Below, piece after piece: positions 7,919 through 15,571 of a DNA stretch of 32,271 nt. The first letter of the stretch is position 1. Each line of letters starts with the position of its first letter. The stretch is from Stenomitos frigidus ULC18 (GTDB lineage Bacteria > Cyanobacteriota > Cyanobacteriia > Leptolyngbyales > Leptolyngbyaceae), in the NCBI RefSeq assembly GCF_003003795.1, contig NZ_PVWK01000120.1, positions 1 to 32,271 on the forward strand. Direction: 5' to 3'. The position numbers were made by a program, and so were the translations under genes. Below the pieces are notes generated by a model, which saw only the letters and a list, made by a program, of their open reading frames with translations, was not told the DNA's origin and did no database searches.

Positions 7919-10177
7919 TTAATCAACCTTGAACTGGAAGCGATCGAGCCTGAGAAACCTGGGTGACCACCAGTTCCAGCGTCCCATCAGCCGCATTGTG
8001 GCAGGGACGAGGAGCGTGCGGATCAGCGTGGCATCAATCAAGACACCCAGCGCAATGCCCAATCCCAACGCTTTGACAGTCACTAAGCTGGTCAGGGCAA
8101 AGGCTCCTGTCACCAGGATCAGCAGGAGTGCCGCACTCGTAATAATGCCCCCGGTGCGCTCCACTCCTTCCACCACGCTGAGATGATTATTCTGAGTGCG
8201 ATCGTATGCCTCTTTAATACGACACAGCAAAAACACCTCGTAATCCATACTCAGCCCAAACAACACGCAAAACATCGTCACCGCAATCAGCGTATCGAGA
8301 TAACCCAGTGGGGTAAAGTTCAACCACTCGTGCAAATGCCCTTCCTGAAACACAAACACCAGCAAGCCGAAGGATGCGCCCATTGAGAGCAAATTCATCA
8401 CGATCGCTTTAAGCGGCAGCACCACTGAGCTGAGCAACAAACAGAGCACCACAAACGTAACCATCAGCATGGCAGCCAAGACCAGTGGAAACCGCTGCCT
8501 CACAACCTGAATCGTGTCTAGCTGACGAGCGATCGCGCCACCCACTTGCAGGTGCAGTCCCGCTGGCGACAGACTCCGCAGCTTTTCCACCAGCGCTCTG
8601 GAGTCGTCATTGTTGCTACCCGTCCGACTTTTGACAATGATTAACGTGGTCGAGGGACTGCTGAGGTTCTTGACCGCTGTTGCCAGAGCAGGTGGTAACT
8701 GCGCTAGTCGCCCATAGAGTTGCTGATACGCTGCCAGATTCAACGTTGGGTCGAGATTAAACAGACTGTAAACATCCTCCACTCGCGGATCACGTTTCAA
8801 GTCGTTGACCAGTTGAAACAGGGTCGCGACATGAGGCTTAGACAGGATCAGCTCTCCAGGCGTGGCGGCACTCACTGCCAGCAAAATTGGGACAGTTTCC
8901 CCCACGCCAAATGCCTGTTGCAGAACCTCAACGCCCTGCCGTGAGGGAACGTGCTGGGGCAGAATGCTATAGTCTCCCAGACCAAAACGGGCGTGCTGAA
9001 AGGGTGAACTTAGCACGAAAATGAGAGCCGTAACAAATGCCACTGCTGCAATGCTGTGCTTCATGGTGCTACGAGCGATCGTGCCCCAGATGCCCGACCG
9101 CAAAGATGAGGGTGGCACAATGCGCCAACGGTTAATGCCTGCGCCGACCAGACCGAGCAGAGCAGGCACCAGCGTTAAGGCAGCAGCGACGGAAACGAAC
9201 ACGACGATCGCGCCAGCAAGACCGAGCGATCGCAACAGCAATACAGGAAAGCACAACAGGCTCAAGAGTCCAATGCCAACCGTCAGCCCTGAAAAGAACA
9301 CGGCTCGTCCAGCCGCATCCACTGTGCGAATCACACTCTGCTCCACAGCCTCCGGGTGCAGTTCTTCCCGAAAGCGACTGACGATCAACAACGAGTAGTC
9401 AATGCCCAGCCCCAAACCCAACATTGTGGTCAGGTTGAGCGCCAGCACCGAGATATCCACCTGTACGGTAATGATTGCCAGTACCCCAGAGGTGACCGCA
9501 ACCGCCATCACACCCATCACAATGGGAAGCGCCGCCGCCACCACTGAGCCAAAGACAAATAGAAGCGTGACGAGGGTTAAGGGAAGCGCCAATAGTTCAA
9601 CACGCCGTAAATCCATCTGAGTCAGATGTTGTCCATCGCGATCGATCACAGGTTCCCCAGTGAGAAAGGTTTGCAACGATGGATTCGAGTGTTGCTTCAG
9701 GCGCTGTTCAATCTGCTCAATCACCGGAAATGCCTGAGTATCTTCAACGCTCAGGCTGATGGTGCTGTACTCTGTTTGTCCATTGGCAGTGCGATATTCG
9801 GGATGGTCACTGGCACGGGCGATCGTTTTCACTCCATCCAACCGTTGAATCTGATCCAGGGTTTGCTCAATCTCCCCTCGGTGCGATGCCAATGGTTCGC
9901 CAACCGGACTCTGGAAAATCGTGACCAGTGCATTGGTTTCCAGATTCAATTCCTGCTTGAGTAATTGCTCTGCCTGCCCTGCTGCCCCTTGTTCATAGAC
10001 AACACCCAGCCCTTTAAGAACATGCTCCAACCGGGGTGCAAGCAGCAAACTGAGTATGAGTAAGGCGCTCCAAATGGCGATGACAAGCCAGCGGTAGCGA
10101 TAAGAAACACGCCCCATCCAGGCAAAAAATGATCCGTTTGAATTATCTACTGGGGAGACTATCTGGCGATCCAACAT
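7919..10177 (-). CDS. MmpL-type RND transporter
   Basis: 752 aa, inner-membrane proton-driven exporter of the MmpL (MMPL) family, which moves lipids and lipopeptides. It has the duplicated layout: TM at ~28-48, a periplasmic domain, a TM bundle ~193-345, then a second periplasmic domain and TM bundle to the end. The twin signatures are GLGLGIDYSLLIVSRFREE (D260-Y261) and FGLSMDYEVFLLCRIKEA (D645-Y646), the Asp/Tyr pairs forming the proton relay in MmpL3. It is the last gene of the PKS-NRPS operon, 154 bases after the peroxiredoxin-like gene and on the same strand, so its likely cargo is the operon's acyl product. ATG 10177 has no clear ribosome site. Confidence 0.88.
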   Translation of the reverse strand: MLDRQIVSPVDNSNGSFFAWMGRVSYRYRWLVIAIWSALLILSLLLAPRLEHVLKGLGVVYEQGAAGQAEQLLKQELNLETNALVTIFQSPVGEPLASHRGEIEQTLDQIQRLDGVKTIARASDHPEYRTANGQTEYSTISLSVEDTQAFPVIEQIEQRLKQHSNPSLQTFLTGEPVIDRDGQHLTQMDLRRVELLALPLTLVTLLFVFGSVVAAALPIVMGVMAVAVTSGVLAIITVQVDISVLALNLTTMLGLGLGIDYSLLIVSRFREELHPEAVEQSVIRTVDAAGRAVFFSGLTVGIGLLSLLCFPVLLLRSLGLAGAIVVFVSVAAALTLVPALLGLVGAGINRWRIVPPSSLRSGIWGTIARSTMKHSIAAVAFVTALIFVLSSPFQHARFGLGDYSILPQHVPSRQGVEVLQQAFGVGETVPILLAVSAATPGELILSKPHVATLFQLVNDLKRDPRVEDVYSLFNLDPTLNLAAYQQLYGRLAQLPPALATAVKNLSSPSTTLIIVKSRTGSNNDDSRALVEKLRSLSPAGLHLQVGGAIARQLDTIQVVRQRFPLVLAAMLMVTFVVLCLLLSSVVLPLKAIVMNLLSMGASFGLLVFVFQEGHLHEWLNFTPLGYLDTLIAVTMFCVLFGLSMDYEVFLLCRIKEAYDRTQNNHLSVVEGVERTGGIITSAALLLILVTGAFALTSLVTVKALGLGIALGVLIDATLIRTLLVPATMRLMGRWNWWSPRFLRLDRFQFKVD

Positions 10178-10331
10178 GATGATGCAAGCGTTTTAAGCGG
10201 TGGATTGAACAATTGGGTAATCGCGTAAGGGCGGGTTTAATAGTTTGATTGTGTATGCCAAAGTTGTTCGTATAAACCCGCCCCTAAAGAGATTGGGGCT
10301 AATTCAATGGCTTCAATATGATGAACGCAGT

Positions 10332-10889
10332 TCAGGCGATCGCGCGTGATGCTGCATTCAAGCCCGCAAACGCATGGATCACTGACAGATCCAAATGATC
10401 GCCAATATCTCGACCGTAATAGGCAGTGTGAATGGACAAATCGGGATTGATTAGAAAGTCCGCTGGCAGTAAGGCAATGTCATTGTGAGGATTGAAAAAC
10501 ATGAGGTCTTTACGGGCAGCTTCCGAAAAATCTGCGAACCGAAACAAGCCTCGCAACATTCCGATGACAGATGTTTCCACACCATACAGTCTGTAAATCT
10601 TCAGCGTAGGATCGGCAACGATCGGAAAGGGGGCATCCTGTTTGCCCACGTATTTCAGAATCTTATCTTGCGGCGATTCAAAGAAGGCAAGAATCTCAAC
10701 CCCATTGGCTTGCAGTGCCGGATAGGACTGAATCAGTTGATGAACACGCAAATTGCAGAGAGGGCAGGCGGCATGGCGGAAGAATGCCAGCAGCAGCTTT
10801 TTACCTGCGTAGTCTTGCAAGGCGATCGACTGACCGTGAACATCTTCAACGTGGAAGGGCTTGGCAGCGTCTTTAGGGTTTAGTCTCAT
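10332..10889 (-). CDS. Peroxiredoxin-like (AhpC/TSA) thioredoxin-fold protein
   Basis: 185 aa. The thioredoxin-like fold starts at LQDYAGKKLLLAFFRHAACPLC. C42 and C45 form a CxxC in the position of the peroxidatic cysteine, and FPIVADPTLKIYRLYG (88-103) is typical of AhpC/TSA proteins. Expected role: thiol-dependent peroxide or disulfide reduction in the cytoplasm. CPLC instead of the classical PxxxTxxC places it among peroxiredoxin-like proteins of uncertain substrate. It sits between the NRPS and the exporter on the same strand, so it may protect or modify a sulfur- or aldehyde-containing product, or simply be co-transcribed. ATG 10889 is preceded by heptanucleotide repeats. Confidence 0.8.
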   Translation of the reverse strand: MRLNPKDAAKPFHVEDVHGQSIALQDYAGKKLLLAFFRHAACPLCNLRVHQLIQSYPALQANGVEILAFFESPQDKILKYVGKQDAPFPIVADPTLKIYRLYGVETSVIGMLRGLFRFADFSEAARKDLMFFNPHNDIALLPADFLINPDLSIHTAYYGRDIGDHLDLSVIHAFAGLNAASRAIA

Positions 10890-10896
10890 GAGGGAG

Positions 10897-10972
10897 TTGT
10901 TGGTTGTTGGTTGTTAGAAGGAAGCAGAAGGGATGAAGGATAAGGGATGAGGGATGAGGGATGAGGGATGAG
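10897..10972. repeat. Two heptanucleotide tandem arrays (STRR)
   Basis: 10897-10917 holds three heptamers (TTGTTGG, TTGTTGG, TTGTTAG). 10931-10972 holds six (GGATGAA, GGATAAG, then GGATGAG four times). The second array ends at the base before the NRPS stop codon, and the first lies 7 bases from the peroxiredoxin-like start. Such short tandemly repeated repetitive sequences are typical of filamentous cyanobacteria. Effect on expression unknown. Confidence 0.85.
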
Positions 10973-13900
10973 TCAGAAGTTAGGGGTTAGGAGGTTGCGA
11001 TCGATGAAAAAGGAAAGATAGTGGCTCAACCAATCCACATCGATCGCTGGGCAGTTGAGCGTTGTATCAGCGAGACCTGAACGGGTATTTTGACAATCAA
11101 ACTGAAGCTCATGGCTTAAATTGAATAGGGCAGTTGAAGGTTTTTTGCTGGCTGCTGAAAACACGGGTAGGAGCGGGTAAAGGGCGTTGTCTGCAAGCCG
11201 ATCGCCCATCGCTTGCAGTGCAGCCAGCCATTGAGCATACGCGATCGGCTGAATGGCATAGCCTAATGACTGAAGCCAGTGCAGAATCTGCTTCCAACCG
11301 ATCGCAATGTGATGAGGATTGACTAAATGGAAGGTCTTTCCCGATGCTTCTGCCTGGGTGGAAAGATGGACGATCGCCTGACTGACGTAATCAACCGGAA
11401 CAATGTTGAATGACAGGTCTATATCAGGTGCAATTCCTAGTTGGATGCAACCGTTGATCAGGCGAAAGAGTAAATCCTGAGCATTTCCTGCCCCGGTTTC
11501 CTGATGACCCACAATAAAGGACGGGCGGTAGATGGAGACAGGCAGCCCTCGTTCGCGGGCGATCGCAAGCAGTTGCTCTGCAACCCATTTACTCTGGACA
11601 TACCCTGTAGGGAGATTCTGTGCACGATCGGGTATCATCCTCTCCCAAATGGTCTGAGCCTCTGTATTTGGATCGGCAGGAAAGACATGGGTCGTTGAGA
11701 CGAAGTGAACAGGTTTCGTTTTCTGCTGCGCTGCCAGTCTCAAAACCTCCTGTGTACCCAGAACATTGGCAGCTTTCAAAGCCAAATAGGGATAGGTAAA
11801 GTTGACCTGTGCGCCATTGTGATAAATGACATCAATATCATTTGCCAGTTGTCCAAACCGTTCTGGTGTCAGCCCCAATAGTAATTGGGACAGATCTCCC
11901 AGCACAGGAATGATGCGATCGCTAAAGGCTTCATCCCAAAGCGCGTAAAACTCTAGATTTGCCTGCAACCGGTTGCTTCCAGCGGCGATCGTGTCAGACC
12001 GTACCAGACAGTAAATTGTTGCATTAGTTCGTCGGAGCAGTTCATACAGAAGAAACGCTCCCAGATAGCCAGTTGCACCTGTGAGTAGAATGGCTTGCGG
12101 CTGGGTGACAGAACGTACCGAATCGTTTCCTGGACGAATACTCGCATCCAGAACGGCTTCAGAGGCTAAGTCTAGTGCGGTGTCAAGCATCCCATCAGCG
12201 GCATGGGTTTGCAACTGCTCCACGATGGGCGAAAGGGCGGCGATCGTCGGCGATTCAAACAAGCGACTCAGCGGTAATTCAACCTGAAACGCATGAGCGA
12301 TGCGGTTGACCAGTTGCACCGCCAGCAACGAGTTGCCACCCAGTTGAAAAAAGTTGGCGTGAATGCTGACGTGTTCTAAACCAAGCAATTCTTCCCAAAT
12401 TGCTGCAAGTTGTGCTGCTGTTGGATTGCGAGGTGTATCATCAGCCTGAACTGCTTTTGAAAAGTGTCTTTCAAGTTTTGCAAGGGACTGGCGATCGACT
12501 TTGCCATTGGCAGTCAGCGGCAACTGATCCAGCAGTACAAAGCTGGAGGGCACCATGTGAGCAGGCAACTGGCGAGAGAGCGCTTGGCGGAACTGTTCTT
12601 CCCAATCGGCATAATCTCCGTCATTTTTATTCGCAGCAGAAAGCTGATTTTTCAGAACAATGTAGGCAATCAAAGCTTTTTTAACGTCTGATGGCGCTGC
12701 TACAACAACAACGGCTGATTGCACCAGGGGATGTTGGCTCAACGCTGTCTCAATTTCACCCGGTTCAATGCGGAAACCATTGATTTTGATTTGAAAATCC
12801 TGTCTGCCCAAAAATTCCAGGTTTCCATTGGGCAGGTAGCGACCCAGATCCCCCGTTGCATACAATCGTCCCAACTGGGGATGGTGGATAAAACGGGCAT
12901 TGGTTTTCTCTGGATCGCGCCAGTAGCCTTTTGCTAAACCAACTCCAGCACAGTAAAGCTGACCAGGAACCCAAACCGGACAGGGTTCCAGCTTTTCATT
13001 GAGAACGTAGTAACGGGTGTTGGCGATCGGGCGACCATAAGGAATACTTTTCCACGTTGGATCAACTTGCTCAACTGGATACCAAATATTCCACAATGTC
13101 GTTTCTGTGGGACCACCAACGCTCACCAGTTGAACCGTTTCAACCAACGCATGAAGACGTTCTGGTAGCGATAAGGGAATCCAATCGCCGCCCAAAAATG
13201 CCAGCCGTAGTGAATTCGGTATCGTTGGCTGGTTTCGTAAAGTGTTCCCAGAAAGCGATTCCAACAACATTTCCATCATGGCGGGCACCGAATTCCAGAG
13301 GGTGATCTGGTGGCGATGCATCAACTCCAACCAATGGACTGGGTCGCGTTGAGAAACTGCTTCTGGCAGGACGATCGCTCCCCCTGCCGCCAGAATGCCG
13401 AAAAGGTCATAGACCGACATATCGTGATGTAGAGCGGTTAACGCTAAGACGCGATCGGCAGCGGTGACTTCAAAGCGTTGATTAGTTGCGGCGATCGCAT
13501 TCACCACGCCTCGGTGGGCAATCATCACGCCTTTAGGGGTTCCTGTTGAACCGGAGGTGTAGATCACATAAGCAAGGTCATCTGGGTGCTGAATCGCTTC
13601 CAGGGGGCTATCCATCGCTTCCAGGTCGTCTGCATCCACACACAAACACTGAATGGAATCGGGCAAATTCAGTGTGTCTCGCAAGTGCGATTGGGTCAGC
13701 ACCAAGTTGACTTCCCCATCAGTCAAGACATAGTGCAGACGCTCTAGAGGCAAGGCTGGATCGATCGGCAGGTAAGCAGCACCCGCCTGCAACACGCCTA
13801 AAACGGCAACAATCTGTTCCCAGCCTTTCTCCATGACGACAGCCACCAGTTGGTTGGGTTGCGCCCCTCGCTGGCGCAACCAGTAGCCAATTTGATGCGA

Positions 13901-15571
13901 TTGCTCGTGGAGTTCACCATAGGTCAGGGTGAGATCGCCCGCAATGACGGCAATCTGCTCCGGTTGCTGCGGGGCTCGACGATTGAATAGGGTGTGCAAT
14001 AGCTCATCAGGAATAGTCGTTGCGGTTGCATTGATCGCATCGCGCTGTTGCAGTTGATCGATCGGAAGCAACGCTATAGAGGATTGCTGCCAAGTTTCGG
14101 GTTGATCTGCCAGTTGCCGCAATAACGTCTGGTAGGCTCCAAACATGGCTTGCAGAAGTCCCGCTGGAAACAGATCCTCTACCGCATCCCAGCTAAACAC
14201 TAGCCCCCCGTGCTGTTCGTAGACCTGACAATCGAGCCAGACCTGGGGCGTTTGCGTAATCCAGTAGACAATTTCTCCCATCCACCCCAATTGGGATAAA
14301 TCCAATAACGTACTGGTAAACACCACAGGCATCTGAGCGCTCACGCCTGTTTGCCTCAGATGAGCCAGTTCTCGCAGTACCCGAATCCCACTCAGTTGGT
14401 GGTGGTCTAAATCTTGCCAAAGCTGCTGTTGCAGTCGCAGGGCACGATCGGCAAAGGTATCCGATGGGGCATAATCCACCGCCAGGAGATTGATGGAGGA
14501 AAACACACCGACAAGGTCATTGACCTGGGGATGGAGTGGAAGCCGATTGGAGAGCGTGACATTCAACGTGAACTGAAGATGCTTACTCCAGGTGGCTAAA
14601 ACCTGTGCGTAGGCGGCTAATAAAACCCCGGAAGGAGTCAAGCCTTTCTCTTTGGCATGGGTTTTGAGTCGGTTCCAGGTAGCCGCATCCAGCCGATCGC
14701 TTTGCCGCACAAACTGGGGATGAGTAACAGTACCAGGAGTTTTCGCCAGCGGCAGCTCTGGTGCTGGCGGCAGGGTGGGCAGGCGATCGCGCCAATAGGC
14801 AAGGTCTGCCTGCGTAGTTGGCGAGTCCTGAAGCGCGGCTTCTGCCAGCACATAGTCTCGAAAAGAAAGCGGCAACGGTGGCAGAGATAAAGCCGGATTT
14901 TGATACCACTCCGCCCAATTCTGAAACAACAGAAACAGACTGCGACCATCCACAATTAAGCCATCAATGCTGATGTGTAAGCGTGTGGAATGGGTCTCTA
15001 AACGGCTGGCACGAATTTCAAATAAGGGATAGTGATCCGGTTGGCGCACCTGATGGGACATCCGCTGGCGAAGGGCGTTGAGTTGAGCCGCGATCGCTGC
15101 TTCACTTTCGGCACGCAGATCCAGAACCACTATTTCGTAAGGAGGCACCGTTTCGAGGATTTGCTGCTGACCGTTGGGATGAACGATCGCCCGGAGCATA
15201 GCGTGGCGTTTAATCACCTGTCTCCACGCATGGTTGAGTCGTGGTACATCCAGGTCTCGGCAGTCAATTTCCAGATAAACATGAGTGGATACATTGCCAA
15301 TTTCAAAGTTTCCACCGCGACCAAGCCAGTACGCCTGCTGAATATCATTGAGGGGAAAGGGTTGATGTTGTTGGGCTAGGTCAAGTGTGAGTTGCGGCGA
15401 TCGCGGCGATTGTTGCAACCGCGTCATAATTTCCTGCTTTTGACGCACAAGGGCATCGCGCAATGCCTCTGTCAAAGTCCCCTGAGGAGCGCGATAACGT
15501 AGCTGGTCGCCCTCAACCCAAAGCTGCACCTGCTGCTGGCGCAATGTTGCTAACAAAGCATCAACCGTCAT
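10973..15571 (-). CDS. NRPS module: docking-Cy-A-T-thioester reductase
   Basis: 1532 aa from ATG 15571, which overlaps the upstream TGA as ATGA and has GGGAGGAAGG just before it; a longer start at 15592 is unlikely. Order: TubC-like docking domain (1-52); heterocyclisation (Cy) domain (~70-500) with FPLNDIQQAYWLGR and DGLIVDGRS, the intact DxxxxDxxS (D203, D208, S211); adenylation (~525-1030) with YTSGSTGTPKG at 671-681; carrier protein LGGNSL (S1081); terminal reductase with TGATGYLG (1164-1171) and YVQSK (Y1324, K1328). Specificity-pocket residues read D-M-Y-N-F-G-V-L-W (D717, M718, Y721, N760, F792, G794, V818, L826, W827), nearest to Cys codes but not identical. The module should condense the PKS acyl chain with Cys (or Ser/Thr), possibly cyclise it, and release it reductively as aldehyde or alcohol. 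No oxidase domain. Confidence 0.93.
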   Translation of the reverse strand: MTVDALLATLRQQQVQLWVEGDQLRYRAPQGTLTEALRDALVRQKQEIMTRLQQSPRSPQLTLDLAQQHQPFPLNDIQQAYWLGRGGNFEIGNVSTHVYLEIDCRDLDVPRLNHAWRQVIKRHAMLRAIVHPNGQQQILETVPPYEIVVLDLRAESEAAIAAQLNALRQRMSHQVRQPDHYPLFEIRASRLETHSTRLHISIDGLIVDGRSLFLLFQNWAEWYQNPALSLPPLPLSFRDYVLAEAALQDSPTTQADLAYWRDRLPTLPPAPELPLAKTPGTVTHPQFVRQSDRLDAATWNRLKTHAKEKGLTPSGVLLAAYAQVLATWSKHLQFTLNVTLSNRLPLHPQVNDLVGVFSSINLLAVDYAPSDTFADRALRLQQQLWQDLDHHQLSGIRVLRELAHLRQTGVSAQMPVVFTSTLLDLSQLGWMGEIVYWITQTPQVWLDCQVYEQHGGLVFSWDAVEDLFPAGLLQAMFGAYQTLLRQLADQPETWQQSSIALLPIDQLQQRDAINATATTIPDELLHTLFNRRAPQQPEQIAVIAGDLTLTYGELHEQSHQIGYWLRQRGAQPNQLVAVVMEKGWEQIVAVLGVLQAGAAYLPIDPALPLERLHYVLTDGEVNLVLTQSHLRDTLNLPDSIQCLCVDADDLEAMDSPLEAIQHPDDLAYVIYTSGSTGTPKGVMIAHRGVVNAIAATNQRFEVTAADRVLALTALHHDMSVYDLFGILAAGGAIVLPEAVSQRDPVHWLELMHRHQITLWNSVPAMMEMLLESLSGNTLRNQPTIPNSLRLAFLGGDWIPLSLPERLHALVETVQLVSVGGPTETTLWNIWYPVEQVDPTWKSIPYGRPIANTRYYVLNEKLEPCPVWVPGQLYCAGVGLAKGYWRDPEKTNARFIHHPQLGRLYATGDLGRYLPNGNLEFLGRQDFQIKINGFRIEPGEIETALSQHPLVQSAVVVVAAPSDVKKALIAYIVLKNQLSAANKNDGDYADWEEQFRQALSRQLPAHMVPSSFVLLDQLPLTANGKVDRQSLAKLERHFSKAVQADDTPRNPTAAQLAAIWEELLGLEHVSIHANFFQLGGNSLLAVQLVNRIAHAFQVELPLSRLFESPTIAALSPIVEQLQTHAADGMLDTALDLASEAVLDASIRPGNDSVRSVTQPQAILLTGATGYLGAFLLYELLRRTNATIYCLVRSDTIAAGSNRLQANLEFYALWDEAFSDRIIPVLGDLSQLLLGLTPERFGQLANDIDVIYHNGAQVNFTYPYLALKAANVLGTQEVLRLAAQQKTKPVHFVSTTHVFPADPNTEAQTIWERMIPDRAQNLPTGYVQSKWVAEQLLAIARERGLPVSIYRPSFIVGHQETGAGNAQDLLFRLINGCIQLGIAPDIDLSFNIVPVDYVSQAIVHLSTQAEASGKTFHLVNPHHIAIGWKQILHWLQSLGYAIQPIAYAQWLAALQAMGDRLADNALYPLLPVFSAASKKPSTALFNLSHELQFDCQNTRSGLADTTLNCPAIDVDWLSHYLSFFIDRNLLTPNF

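Noticed and set aside
9021-9398. 125-codon plus-strand ORF inside the MmpL-like gene
   Set aside because: Antisense shadow of a well-supported transporter, with Thr/Arg/Ala-rich composition.
10897-10972. CRISPR or VNTR inside a gene
   Set aside because: Heptamers lie wholly between two stop/start codons and have no spacers; they fit cyanobacterial STRR repeats.
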